Below are positions 40,100 to 48,776 of a DNA stretch of 64,000 bases, in pieces (the stretch's first letter is position 1; the number at the start of each line of letters is the position of its first letter). The notes below the pieces were generated by a model. It was given only the letters and a program-made list of their open reading frames with translations. It was not told the origin of the DNA and ran no database searches. A program made the position numbers and the translations under genes. The stretch lies in NCBI RefSeq assembly GCF_014236795.1, contig NZ_CP049017.1, positions 3,016,001 to 3,080,000 on the forward strand, in the 5' to 3' direction. The stretch comes from Xanthomonas theicola (lineage in GTDB: Bacteria > Pseudomonadota > Gammaproteobacteria > Xanthomonadales > Xanthomonadaceae).

Positions 40100-41359
40100 C
40101 TACAGATTCTTCCGCGCCGGCACCAGCAGGTTGCCGAACAGCAGGCCGGCCACCAGCGCCATCACGATGTTGGTCACCGCCAGCAGCGCCGACTGCCCGC
40201 CGAGCACGTCCTGCTGCTGCACCAGCGTCAGCAACCCGCGCAGGCTGGCGCTGCCCGGCACCAGCATGATGATGCCGGGCAGCCGGACCAGCGCGCCCGG
40301 CCGCTGCACCACCCGGCCGAACAGGTTGCCGGCCGCGGTCAGCGACATCGCCGACAGGAAGATGCCGACCGGGCTGCCCCAGGCCTCGCCGGCGACGCGC
40401 GCGATCACGTAGCCGGCCGCCGAGGCCGCCATCACCCACGGATAATCACGGCCGCTGGCCTTGAACAGCAGCGCGAACGCATACGACGCGACCAGCAGCG
40501 CCCCCCATTCCACCCACAGCGTCTGCGGCCGCGACGCGTGCACCATCGGCTGCAGGCCCAGCAGCTTGGCCAGGGTCACCGCGATCACCGCCCCCACGGT
40601 CAGCTTGAGGATGGTGGTCACCGCGCCGGCGAAGCGCGCCGTTCCCGATACCCAGTGCTGACTGGTGAGTTCGTTGACCGCGTTGGTCAGCGCCATCCCC
40701 GGCAGCAGCACCACCAGCGAGGCGATGATCACCGAGTTGAGGTTCAGCGGCGCCACGAAGGTGGCCACCAGCGCGGCGACGAAGCCGGCCAGCAGCGCCG
40801 CCAGCGCCTCGTTGGCTTCCTTGGCCGCCGGACGCGTGTCGGTGAGCTGGGTCAGCCCGCCGATCAGCAGGCCGATCGCGGTGGCGGTGGCGATGTCCGG
40901 CCAAGGCAGCCGCCACAGCCCGGCCACGCCGGTCGCGGCCAAGCCGAAGCCGAGCACCTGCATCGCCTTCCAGCGGCGCCCGGGCGGGCGGTCCAGCTGG
41001 CGCAGCGCGGTATGCCCCTGGGCCACGCTCATGCGCCCGCTGGCGACGTCGTCGGCGATACTGTCGGCGACGCTGAGCTTGTGCAGGTCGTTGTCGCCCG
41101 GCGCCAACCGCACCACGCGGGTGATGTCGCTGGAGCCGATCGCCTTGGTCGGATCGCTGAAGCTGAGGATCAGCCCGGTCGGGTTGGACCAGGGCTCGCA
41201 GTCCAGGTCCAGTTGCTGCGACAACGCCACCACGGCCGCCTCCAGGCGTTGCGCAGTGGTGCCGTAGGTGTGCAGGCGGCCGGCGATCTCGGAGACGAAG
41301 GCGATCCGCTGTGCATAAGTGGCGTTGGTGGACGGGCTGACGATGGCGGCGGCGGGCAT
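40100..41359 (-). CDS. ThrE-type threonine/serine exporter family protein
   Basis: 419-aa membrane protein combining ThrE/YjjP-type N-terminal and ThrE_2/YjjB-type C-terminal domains in one chain. The N-terminal soluble part (FVSEIAGRLHTYGTTAQRLEAAVVALSQQLDL and the FSDPTKAI…TRVVRLAPGDNDL stretch) is characteristic of ThrE. About ten helices follow, for example IATATAIGLLIGGLTQL, EALAALLAGFVAALVATFV, VIIASLVVLLPGMALTNAVNEL, then the C-half TLWVEWGALLVASYAFALLF and PGIIMLVPGSASLRGL, a signature of the YjjB part. Predicted proton-driven export of Thr/Ser; the substrate is inferred from family. ATG 41359 chosen. Confidence 0.87.
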   Translation of the reverse strand: MPAAAIVSPSTNATYAQRIAFVSEIAGRLHTYGTTAQRLEAAVVALSQQLDLDCEPWSNPTGLILSFSDPTKAIGSSDITRVVRLAPGDNDLHKLSVADSIADDVASGRMSVAQGHTALRQLDRPPGRRWKAMQVLGFGLAATGVAGLWRLPWPDIATATAIGLLIGGLTQLTDTRPAAKEANEALAALLAGFVAALVATFVAPLNLNSVIIASLVVLLPGMALTNAVNELTSQHWVSGTARFAGAVTTILKLTVGAVIAVTLAKLLGLQPMVHASRPQTLWVEWGALLVASYAFALLFKASGRDYPWVMAASAAGYVIARVAGEAWGSPVGIFLSAMSLTAAGNLFGRVVQRPGALVRLPGIIMLVPGSASLRGLLTLVQQQDVLGGQSALLAVTNIVMALVAGLLFGNLLVPARKNL

Positions 41360-41699
41360 GCCGGCTAGGACCTGACGGCGGCGCCGGGAACGGCCGCGGC
41401 GGCGGCGCGCCGATCGCCATGCGTGGCGCCGCCAAGCGCCGTCTCCCGGCGCGCGGCGCCGACGGCCGCCCGGCACGTCGCGCTTGCGCGCGCGCGCGGC
41501 TGTGTCGTCACCACGTCGCTTATCGGCATAGGTTCCCTCGCTGTTCCTGACCGCGCGCGCAAGCGCGGCGCGGCCTGTTTCGATCGCTTCGACAGGCCCT
41601 AGTATGGCGTGAACGCCGCGCGCAGCCACCCTGTCGCGCGCGACGACATTGCAACGGCGGCGAAACAGGTATGCTCGCGTCCGGACTCCCCGGCCCCCC
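41360..41699. other. Divergent intergenic region, exporter gene and mla operon
   Basis: 340 bp, very GC-rich (CGCGCGCGCGGC near 41490-41500), no gene supported. It must hold the promoters of the exporter gene (minus) and the mla operon (plus). No confident promoter motif or repeat array is seen. Confidence 0.5.
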
Positions 41700-42812
41700 A
41701 TGATCGAACCCCAACCGCCTATCCTCCGCCAGGACGACCAGGATCCCTCGCAGGTACGGCTGTCCGGCAGTTGGACGCTGGCCACCGCGCTGGCGTCCTC
41801 GGAAGTGCTGCGCGCGTTGCCGCCCGGCACCAGCGGCATCGACGCCAGCGACATCGGCCAGCTCGATTCGGCCGGCGTACTACAGCTGATGCGCCACGCC
41901 ACCCGCAACGGCATCGCCCCCGAGGCGCTGCACTTCCGCCAGGACCACCAGGCGCTGGTCAGCACCATCGAGGACGTCGCCGACGACCGCCCCAAGCGCA
42001 AGCGCGACTATGGGTTCGCCGCGGCGCTGGAGCGGCTGGGCTACGCGGTGCACCGCAACGGCAAGGAAATCGTCGCGCTGGTCGGCTTTCTCGGCGAGAC
42101 CCTGGTCAAGCTGCTGCGCCTGATGCATGCGCCGCGGCGCTTCCGCCTGACCTCCACCGTGCACCACATGGAACAGGTCGGACTGGACGCGGTGCCGCTG
42201 GTGGCCCTGCTGTCCTATCTGGTCGGCGCGGTGATCGCGTTCCTAGGCTCGACCATCCTGCGCGACTTCGGCGCCGAGATCTATGTGGTGGAACTGGTCA
42301 GCATCGCCTTCCTGCGCGAGTTCGCGGTACTGCTGACCGCGATCGTGCTGGCCGGGCGCACCGCCAGCGCGTTCACCGCGCAGATCGGCGCGATGAAGGC
42401 GCGGGAGGAGATCGACGCGATCCAGACCCTGGGCCTGGACCCGATGGACCTGCTGGTGATCCCGCGGCTGGTGGCGCTGCTGGTGATGCTGCCGCTGCTG
42501 ACCTTCGTGGCGATGATCGCCGGCCTGGCCGGCGGCGTCACCGTCGGCGCCTTCGACCTGGGCATCCCGCCGCAGATGTACCTGGCGCGCATGCACGACA
42601 CCATCCAGTTGCGGCACATGCTGGTGGGGCTGTCGAAGGCGCCGATCTTCGCGATCGTGATCGGCCTGATCGGCTGCCTGGAAGGTCTGCGCGTGGAAGG
42701 CACGGCGCAATCGGTCGGCGAGCGCACCACCTCCAGCGTGGTGCAGACGATCTCGCTGGTGATCATCATCGACGCGATCGCCGCGCTGTGGTTCATGAAC
42801 GTGGGGTGGTGA
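41700..42812 (+). CDS. mlaE: MlaE-type lipid ABC permease with N-terminal STAS-like domain
   Basis: Inner-membrane permease of the Mla-type phospholipid transporter that maintains outer-membrane lipid asymmetry. 370 aa. Residues 1-95 form a STAS-like domain (VRLSGSWTLATALASSEVLRALP, DASDIGQLDSAGVLQLM), fused here rather than a separate MlaB protein. The permease domain has the MlaE/YrbE features: VPLVALLSYLVGAVIAFLGSTILRDFGAEIYVVELVSIAFLREFAVLLTAIVLAGRTASAFTAQIG and AREEIDAIQTLGLDPMDLLVIPR. First gene of the four-gene mla-type operon. Confidence 0.93.
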   Translation: MIEPQPPILRQDDQDPSQVRLSGSWTLATALASSEVLRALPPGTSGIDASDIGQLDSAGVLQLMRHATRNGIAPEALHFRQDHQALVSTIEDVADDRPKRKRDYGFAAALERLGYAVHRNGKEIVALVGFLGETLVKLLRLMHAPRRFRLTSTVHHMEQVGLDAVPLVALLSYLVGAVIAFLGSTILRDFGAEIYVVELVSIAFLREFAVLLTAIVLAGRTASAFTAQIGAMKAREEIDAIQTLGLDPMDLLVIPRLVALLVMLPLLTFVAMIAGLAGGVTVGAFDLGIPPQMYLARMHDTIQLRHMLVGLSKAPIFAIVIGLIGCLEGLRVEGTAQSVGERTTSSVVQTISLVIIIDAIAALWFMNVGW

Positions 42813-42819
42813 CGTGAGG

Positions 42820-42930
42820 CCGGGAATCGGGAATCGGACATCGGGAATGGAGAAAGCCGACTGCGTCTGTGCATCCGGCCGGGAGTGCATGCCTTGACGA
42901 TTCCCGATTCCCCGCTCCCGATTCCCGAAG
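42820..42930. repeat. Paired inverted repeat arrays (GGGAATC variant) between mlaE and mlaF
   Basis: GGGAATCGGGAATCGGACAT units at 42824-42850 face the complementary ATTCCCGATTCCCCGCTCCC array at 42899-42930. The unit is GGGAATC instead of GGGACTC, a variant of the same 7-mer. The right array is translated as the first residues of MlaF (LTIPDSPLPIPEE). Confidence 0.8.
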
Positions 42931-43715
42931 AAGAACGCGCGATCTCGGTGCGCGGCCTGCTCAATCGCTTCGGCACCCAGACCGTGCACGAAGACCTGGA
43001 CCTGGACGTGCGCCGCGGCGAGATCCTCGGCGTGGTCGGCGGCTCGGGCACCGGCAAGTCGGTGCTGATGCGCAGCATCCTCGGCCTGCGCGATCCCGAC
43101 GCCGGCCGCATCCGCGTGCTCGGCGTGGACACCGACTCCAAGCGCCGCGAAGACCGCCTGCACGTGGAGCGCAATACCGGGGTGCTGTTCCAGGACGGCG
43201 CGCTGTTCTCCTCGCTGAGCGTGGGCGAGAACGTGCAGGTGCCGCTGAAGGAGCACTTCGGCGAACTGCCCGACAGCTGGCATTACGAACTGGCGCTGCT
43301 GAAGGTGAAGCTGGCCGGACTGCCGGCCGATGCGATCAACAAACTGCCCTCGCAGCTGTCCGGCGGCATGCGCAAGCGCGCCGGGCTGGCGCGCGCGCTG
43401 GCGCTGGATCCGCCGCTGCTGTTCCTGGACGAACCCACCGCGGGGCTGGACCCGATCGGCGCGGCCGCCTTCGACCGCCTGATCCGCACTCTGCAGGAAG
43501 CGCTGGGGCTGACCGTGTTCCTCATCACCCACGATCTGGACACCTTGTACGCTATCTGCGACCGCGTAGCGGTGCTGGCCGACCGCAAGGTCATCGCCGC
43601 CGCCCCGCTGGCCGAAATCGAGCAAGTCGACCATCCATGGATCCAGGAGTATTTCCACGGCCCGCGCGCGCGCGCGGCCCGCGGCGCCAAAACCGCCTGG
43701 ACCGAGAACGCCTGA
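42885..43715 (+). CDS. mlaF: MlaF-type lipid ABC transporter ATPase
   Basis: ATPase of the Mla-type transporter. 276 aa from GTG 42885. Walker A GGSGTGKSVLM (about 53-63), Q-loop NTGVLFQDGALFSSLSVGENV, signature LSGGMRKRAGLARAL, Walker B LLFLDEPTAGLDP, H-loop LITHDLDTLY. These match the MlaF/Ttg2A subgroup (the G-M-R-K-R form of the signature). The first ~15 residues, MHALTIPDSPLPIPEE, are encoded by a repeat array; the native start may be lost or may lie downstream near EERAISVRGLLNRF. 72 bp after mlaE. Confidence 0.93.
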   Translation: MHALTIPDSPLPIPEEERAISVRGLLNRFGTQTVHEDLDLDVRRGEILGVVGGSGTGKSVLMRSILGLRDPDAGRIRVLGVDTDSKRREDRLHVERNTGVLFQDGALFSSLSVGENVQVPLKEHFGELPDSWHYELALLKVKLAGLPADAINKLPSQLSGGMRKRAGLARALALDPPLLFLDEPTAGLDPIGAAAFDRLIRTLQEALGLTVFLITHDLDTLYAICDRVAVLADRKVIAAAPLAEIEQVDHPWIQEYFHGPRARAARGAKTAWTENA

Positions 43716-43718
43716 GCA

Positions 43719-44645
43719 ATGGAAACCAAAGCCAACTACGTCCTGATCGGCGCCTTCACCATCGTGGCCGGGCTCGCCCTGCTGCTGTTCGGGCTGTGGG
43801 CGGCCAAGTATTCGTCCGACCGCACCTGGCAGGAATACCGGGTGGTGTTCCGCGAGGCGGTCACCGGCCTGTCGGTGGGCAGCCCGGTGCAATACAACGG
43901 CATCGCGGTCGGCTCGATCACCGAACTGACCCTGGCGCCGAACGACCCGCGCCAGGTGATGGCGCGGGTGCGGCTGAACTCGACCACGCCGATCAAGAGC
44001 GACACCCGCGCCAAGCTGGGCATCACCAGCCTGACCGGGCCGTCGATCATCCAGCTCTCCGGCGGCACTCCCGAAGCGCCGTCGCTGACCTCGATCGACA
44101 GCAGCGACGCGCCGATCATCCAGACCACGCCGTCGGCGCTGCAGAACATCACCGATACCGCCAACCGCATCGTCGAACGCCTGGACGAGGTGCTCAGCGA
44201 TCGCAACGTGGCCAGCATCGCCGCCACGCTGCACAACCTGGAGACGATCAGCGGTTCGCTGGCCGACCGCGACCAGGGCATGCAGTCGCTGATCCTCAGC
44301 GCGCGCGATGCCGCGCGCAATCTCGACGTGACCTTGAAGACCACCAACGGCACCATCCAGCGCCTGGACCGGAACCTTGTGCAGCAGTTGCCGCCGATCC
44401 TGGACCAGCTGGAAACCACGCTGAGCAAGCTGGATTCGGCCGCCGGCAACGCCGACAAGATCCTGGGCGAGAACCGCGCCTCGATCAACAGCTTCGCCAA
44501 CGACGGCCTGGGCCAGCTCGGCCCGACCCTGACCGAACTGCGCAGGCTGATCCGCGACCTGCGCCGGGTCAGCGACCGCCTGGACAACAACCCCGCGCGC
44601 TACCTGCTCGGCCGCGACGCCCCGAAGGAGTTCGAACCCAAATGA
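43719..44645 (+). CDS. mlaD: MlaD-type MCE-domain lipid transport protein
   Basis: Periplasmic, inner-membrane-anchored substrate-binding protein of the Mla-type system. 308 aa. One N-terminal helix (YVLIGAFTIVAGLALLLFGLWAA), then one MCE domain (about 38-120: YRVVFREAVTGLSVGSPVQYNGIAVGSITELTL…LGITSLTGPSIIQLSGG). The long C-terminal part (about 140-300) is predicted coiled coil (IVERLDEVLSDRNVASIAATLHNLETISGSL; LDQLETTLSKLDSAAGNADKIL), so it is longer than E. coli MlaD (183 aa). Starts 3 nt after mlaF and overlaps the next gene. Confidence 0.93.
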   Translation: METKANYVLIGAFTIVAGLALLLFGLWAAKYSSDRTWQEYRVVFREAVTGLSVGSPVQYNGIAVGSITELTLAPNDPRQVMARVRLNSTTPIKSDTRAKLGITSLTGPSIIQLSGGTPEAPSLTSIDSSDAPIIQTTPSALQNITDTANRIVERLDEVLSDRNVASIAATLHNLETISGSLADRDQGMQSLILSARDAARNLDVTLKTTNGTIQRLDRNLVQQLPPILDQLETTLSKLDSAAGNADKILGENRASINSFANDGLGQLGPTLTELRRLIRDLRRVSDRLDNNPARYLLGRDAPKEFEPK

Positions 44646-45307
44646 AGCCGACGCGCGCCCTCCTGATCGCCGTCCCGGCCCTGCTGCTCGCCAGTTGCTC
44701 CGCGCTGACCGGCAGTGGCAAGGACCCGGTGACGATCTACGCGCCCGACGTGCGCGTGGCGCCGGACCCGTCCTGGCCGCAGGTGGCCTGGCAGCTGGCG
44801 ATCACCAAGCCCAGCGCCGCACGCGTGGTCGACAGCCCGCGCATCGCAGTGCGGCCCAGCCCTGACGAACTGCAGGTGTACAGCGGCGTCAGCTGGGCGC
44901 AGCCGGCCACCGACATGCTCGAAGACACGCTGCTGCGCGCGTTCGAGGATTCCGGGCGCATCCCCGGCGTGGCCCGGCTCGGCACCGGCATCCGCGCCGA
45001 CTACAAGCTGGTGCTGGACCTGCGCCGCTTCGAATCCGACTACGCCGGCCGCGAGGTACCCTCGGCCACGATCGAACTCAACGCCAAGCTGCTGTACACG
45101 CCCGACCAGCGCGTGGTCGCCTCGCGCACCTTCCTTGCCGCGCAGCCGGCGGCCGGCACCGCCCAGGCGCAGGTCGCCGACGCCTTCGGCCAGGCGCTGG
45201 CGCAGCTGACCGGCGACGTGGTCGGCTGGACCCTGCAACAGGGGCAAACGGATGCCGCGAAGGCGCTGGCGCCGCAGCCGATGATCGTACCGGTACCGCG
45301 ACACTGA
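44642..45307 (+). CDS. ABC-transporter auxiliary lipoprotein (PqiC/MlaC-position)
   Basis: 221-aa lipoprotein. Signal MKPTRALLIAVPALLLASCSAL with lipobox LASC; the mature protein matches the ABC_trans_aux (DUF330/PqiC) family: DPVTIYAPDVRVAP, SPRIAVRPSPDELQVYSGVSWAQPATDMLEDTLLRAFEDSGRI and LVLDLRRFESDY. Such lipoproteins accompany MCE transporters and are thought to act at the outer membrane. ATG overlaps the mlaD stop (ATGA). The gene ends 5 bp before the IS630-type terminal repeat, so any further operon genes (for example a MlaA or VacJ homolog) have been separated or were never here. Confidence 0.88.
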   Translation: MKPTRALLIAVPALLLASCSALTGSGKDPVTIYAPDVRVAPDPSWPQVAWQLAITKPSAARVVDSPRIAVRPSPDELQVYSGVSWAQPATDMLEDTLLRAFEDSGRIPGVARLGTGIRADYKLVLDLRRFESDYAGREVPSATIELNAKLLYTPDQRVVASRTFLAAQPAAGTAQAQVADAFGQALAQLTGDVVGWTLQQGQTDAAKALAPQPMIVPVPRH

Positions 45308-46733
45308 TCCCAGAGCGCTTTTGATTTAACTATATCCAAGCGATAGCTAGCCTTGGTTTCCCCGAGGAAGTGGCGATGCGTGCCTATTCACAAGGCTTGC
45401 GCGACCGTGTTCTGGGAGCATTGGAACGCGGTGAAGGTGCGACGGCCATCGCCAGGCGCTACGAAGTGAGCCGCGTGTGGGTGTATCAAGTCCGCAGGCG
45501 ATGGGAAAAAAGAAGGGCAGCGCCAGAGTCTGCCGATGGGCGGTCATCGACGATCGTCGATCGCGCACAAGGAAGCGCAGATTCGGCAGTGGATTGCTGC
45601 GACGCCGGACCTGACGCTGGTGGAGTTGAGCGAGCGTCGGGTCGGGGAAGGGATGGAGCTCGAGGTGCCGGCGCTGTGGCATCGACTCGACAGGCGGGGT
45701 TTGAGTTTTAAACAAAACGCTGCAGGCCGGCGAGCGATCTCGCGCCGACGTGCAACAGGCGCGGATTGAGTGGGCGCACGATCAGCCCCGGTGGGATTCA
45801 ACGCACCTGGCGCTTCTGGACGACACAGCGACGACGACCCGCATGACGCGACGGCGAGGGCGTTCGCCACGCGGCCAGCGCTGTATCGCCTCGGCCCCCT
45901 ACGGTCACTGGAAGACCACCGCCTTCATTGCCGGCTTACGCCATGATGCGATCACCGACCCATGGGGATTGGACGACCCAATGAATGGCGCTGCTTTTCT
46001 CGCCTATATCCAAAGGCGCCTGTGCCCCACCCTGCGCCCGGGCGACATCGTGGTCGCCGACGACCTGTCATGCCACTGAAAGTGGCCGGTGTCAGGGAAG
46101 CGATCGAAGCGGTCGGCGCCACCTTATTGATCAGAGATACATGATCTTGAATCCAGCTGCATAGCGGATCGGTTTATGCATGAAATAGCGAGCGACACGC
46201 TGTGGCGATTTCTGGAGACCACGCAGATGGCTGATGACCGCTTTCTTGAACTGTCCCTTGGTCCGCGCCGGAACTTGTTTCATCGCGTTCGCCTTCGGAT
46301 CGGCGTTGAGCATCTCGTCGGGGTTCGGCTCCGGGCTGTACGACGGCAGGTAGAACACGTCGATCTCCTGGACGTGCTCGGCCAGCCACGCCTCGACCGG
46401 CTTGGCATGATGAACCTTCAGGTTGTCGAGAATCAGAAACACCTTCTTGCTGCGCATGTCTTCGATCGGCCGCTTCAGGAAATCGAGCGGGATATCGGCG
46501 TTCATCGCATCCTCGAAGACTTTCCAGCGCACCTGGCCGCGATTGGTCGCCGTCGACGTCACCGACAGGCCTTCGCGTCGGCTCGCCACGCGCCGCTCGG
46601 GCGTCTTGCCCATCGGTGCGTAGGAGCGGCCTCGTACATCGTCCAAGCCCAGCCCCGTTTCCTCGCCCCACTGGATTTGCGCGCCTTCGGTTTTTGAATC
46701 GCCCCGACTTTCGCGGAGGCTATTTGGTTTAAG

Positions 46734-47630
46734 TTAAGCCGGCATCAAGGCAGTGCTCATGAATTGGCTGTAGTAGTTTGCCTCAGCTTCTGCCGGAGGG
46801 ATATAGCCGATGGATTCCAGCAGTCGATGATGGTTGAACCAGGCCACCCATTCGAGCGTGGCCAGTTCGACGGATTCCCTGGTTTTCCAGGGTCCACGAC
46901 GATGAATCAATTCCGCCTTGTATAGACCATTGATGGTTTCGGCCAAGGCGTTGTCGTAGCTGTCCCCACGACTGCCAACCGATGGCGCAATGCCGGCTTC
47001 GGCCAATCGTTCGCTGTAGCGAATTCCAACATATTGCGATCCTCTGTCGGAATGATGGATCAGGCTAACCTTGCTCTCCGGTTGGCGAGCATAGAGCGCC
47101 TGTTCCAGTGCATCCAGGACGAAGTCCGTCGTCATGCGGCTGCTCACGCGCCAGCCAACGATACGCCGGGCATACACGTCGATAACGAAGGCGACGTACA
47201 GCCAACCTTGCCAAGTCGATACATAGGTAAAGTCGGAGACCCAAAGCTGATTGGGACGATCCGCCTTGAACTGACGATTGACTCGGTCCAGCGGGCATGA
47301 CGCCTTCGGATCGGCACGCGTGGTGCGAATATGTTTGCCGCGCCGTGCTCCCTGAAGTCCTTGCTGACGCATCAATCTCTCCACCGTACAACGTGCGATA
47401 GCAATGCCTTCACGGTTCAACTGCCGCCAGACCTTATCGGCACCATACACGCGCATGTTGGCGTGCCACACCCGGTCGATCTCAATACGCAGTACCGCGT
47501 CGCGCTGGCTGCGGGCGCAACACAATTGAGGGTTACGTTGCCGCGCTGCATAACGCCGGTACGCCGATGGGGCAACCTGCAATACCTTGCAGATCGGCTC
47601 GACCCCGTGGCCATCCCGGTAGCGATCGAT
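46734..47630 (-). CDS. IS3-family transposase OrfB (DDE integrase domain)
   Basis: rve-type catalytic protein. Upstream, in the frame entered by -1 slippage, [38 protein letters not shown], then HTH_21 (VWRQLNREGIAIARCTVERLMRQQGLQG) and the DDE core: first Asp in WVSDFTYVSTWQGWLYVAFVIDVYARRIVGW, second in LIHHSDRGSQYVGIRYSERL, Glu in YDNALAETINGLYKAELI. Intact to its C-terminus (…IGYIPPAEAEANYYSQ). The end at 47630 is approximate because the product is made as a fusion with OrfA; the first internal ATG is at 47582. Confidence 0.92.
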   Translation of the reverse strand: MDRYRDGHGVEPICKVLQVAPSAYRRYAARQRNPQLCCARSQRDAVLRIEIDRVWHANMRVYGADKVWRQLNREGIAIARCTVERLMRQQGLQGARRGKHIRTTRADPKASCPLDRVNRQFKADRPNQLWVSDFTYVSTWQGWLYVAFVIDVYARRIVGWRVSSRMTTDFVLDALEQALYARQPESKVSLIHHSDRGSQYVGIRYSERLAEAGIAPSVGSRGDSYDNALAETINGLYKAELIHRRGPWKTRESVELATLEWVAWFNHHRLLESIGYIPPAEAEANYYSQFMSTALMPA

Positions 47631-47638
47631 ATAAGTAT

Positions 47639-47965
47639 TTACGACTTCAGTTTGCGGTCGAGCTCCGCCTGCGCGAAAAAAACACTAGCGGTCTTGAGAA
47701 TCTCGTTGGCTCGACGCAATTCCTTGACCTCACGCTCCAGTGCCTTGAGACGTTCACGCTCAGCAGTGCTGATGCCATCCCGCTCGCCGCTATCTATCTC
47801 GGAGCGCTTGACCCAGTCCAGCAGCGTCTGAGGCGTGCAGCCTATCATTGGTGCAATCGATTCGACCGCAGCCCACGTCGATGAATGCTCGCCGCGTTGC
47901 TCCCGAACCAGGCACACCGCACGCTCGCGGACTTCAGGGGAAAACTTGCTTGATTTCTTGTTCAT
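47639..47965 (-). CDS. IS3-family transposase OrfA
   Basis: 108-aa helix-turn-helix protein ([56 protein letters not shown]) with a leucine-zipper-like C-terminal helix ([26 protein letters not shown]). A run of seven T on the coding strand (complement of 47676-47682) within GTTTTTTTCGC allows -1 slippage into orfB, which reads on as [19 protein letters not shown]. This would make the OrfAB fusion, the active transposase in the family. Confidence 0.92.
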   Translation of the reverse strand: MNKKSSKFSPEVRERAVCLVREQRGEHSSTWAAVESIAPMIGCTPQTLLDWVKRSEIDSGERDGISTAERERLKALEREVKELRRANEILKTASVFFAQAELDRKLKS

Positions 47966-48776
47966 GGCTCTATTCTCTCAAGAGTTCGAGCCTCCTCAAA
48001 ATCCGGGGCGGTTCATTTTGCCCGGCGCGCCATCTCCGGGGACGTCTCGCTCCGCCATGCCTGCACCGCTTCCGTCGCTGCTCGCAGGCCCGCCTCATCG
48101 GCTTTTGCGGTGTGAAGCCCCAGCGCGCCGGATACAGGCCGACACCCTGCCATGTCAGCGTCAAACCGCATCGCGGCCGGATCAACGCCCGCACGGCATG
48201 TCGCCTCCAAAACGCGAACGACATCTTCGACTGGCCCGGCATCCGCTCGCGCACCAGGACGCGAAGGCCCACTCCCTGTTGCTGCGTCAGCGCGCAACCT
48301 CCATTCACCGAACGTCCGCCGGGTTCGTCGCGCAAGGCCGTCGCGCCTTCGAGCGCAGATCGCTTGCAGATGTCGAACACCCCCGTACGGGACAGGTCCG
48401 TCTGCTCGGCAATCTCTTCGTAGGTCCAGCCGCGCTTGCGCAGGGCGATCGCCTGCCGACGCCGCTCTTCCCGTGCCTCACGAGGAAGCGATCTCATGTC
48501 GCGTTTTTCCATGTCCCCCACAGGAGAAGCGATTTCCAGATGTCAAGATCAACTATTTCGAATCAATAGCTCTACTTGCCACCGCACCGCCCGACCTCCA
48601 TCCGATCGAGACGATGTTCTCCAAGCGCAAGGCCCTTTTACGCAAAGCCGCCAAGCGAACCGTGGATGCTTTGCGGACCGAGATCGGCACACGACTGGAT
48701 GTGTCCACGTCTCACGAATGCTCCAACGACTTCGCTTCATGCGAATACGTAAATAGATAAATCGAAAATGCTCTAA

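Larger units (their letters stand above)
46695..48015 (-). mobile_element. IS3-family insertion sequence, 1321 bp, 3-4 bp T duplication
   Basis: Inverted ends TGAATCGCCCCGACTTTCG (46695 inward) and TGAACCGCCCCGGATTTTG (minus strand, from 48015), with TTTT directly flanking both sides (46691-46694 and 48016-48019). Carries orfA and orfB in the -1 frame. Coding regions look intact, so it is potentially active and is the youngest layer of this nest. Confidence 0.92.
46131..48521 (-). pseudogene. IS630-type transposase of the inner element, split by IS3
   Basis: N-terminal part (48521 downward): MRSLPREAREERRRQAIALRKRGWTYEEIAEQTDLSRTGVFD…, frameshift near 48070 (EAVQAW…MARRAK is in another frame), break at the IS3 insertion. 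C-terminal part (46694-46131): ETGLGLDDVRGRSYAP…, KKVFLILDNLKVHHAKPVEAWLAEH, VFYLPSYSPEPNPDEMLNAD and LQKSPQRVARYFMHKPIRYAA, the DDE residues of the IS630 type. Disrupted, so non-functional unless supplied in trans. Confidence 0.85.
46127..48566 (-). mobile_element. Second IS630-family element inserted in the first (TA duplication)
   Basis: Flanked by the target dinucleotide TA on both sides (46125-46126 and 48567-48568), the IS630/Tc1 signature. Ends are imperfect inverted repeats beginning TTGAT and sharing TGATCTTGA about 15 bp inside. It interrupts the transposase of the outer element and is itself split by an IS3-family element at 46695-48015. Confidence 0.85.
45376..48760 (+). pseudogene. 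IS630-type transposase, frameshifted and split (outer element)
   Basis: N-terminal helix-turn-helix part MRAYSQGLRDRVLGALERGEGATAIARRYEVSRVWVYQVRRRWEKR, frameshift near 45520, central part in another frame (RIEWAHDQPRWDSTHLALLDDTATTTRMTRRRGRSPRGQR…, carrying the first DDE Asp-type segment, and DIVVADDLSCH with the second), another frameshift at ~46078, then the break at 46126. The C-terminal end resumes after 48566 (PPDLHPIETMFSKRKALLRKAAKRTVDAL, with the final Glu). The gene product is not functional. Confidence 0.85.
45313..48773 (+). mobile_element. IS630-family element (outer), interrupted by a second IS
   Basis: Terminal inverted repeats: left GAGCGCTTTTGATTTAACTA (from 45313), right, read inward on the minus strand, GAGCATTTTCGATTTATCTA (ending 48773). 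Without the insert (46127-48566) the element is ~1.02 kb, the usual IS630 size. It inserted 5 bp past the stop of the mla lipoprotein gene. The transposase is frameshifted, so this copy is dead. Confidence 0.85.

Noticed and set aside
45313..48773. Composite transposon carrying cargo
   Set aside because: All DNA inside is accounted for by IS genes; there is no passenger gene.
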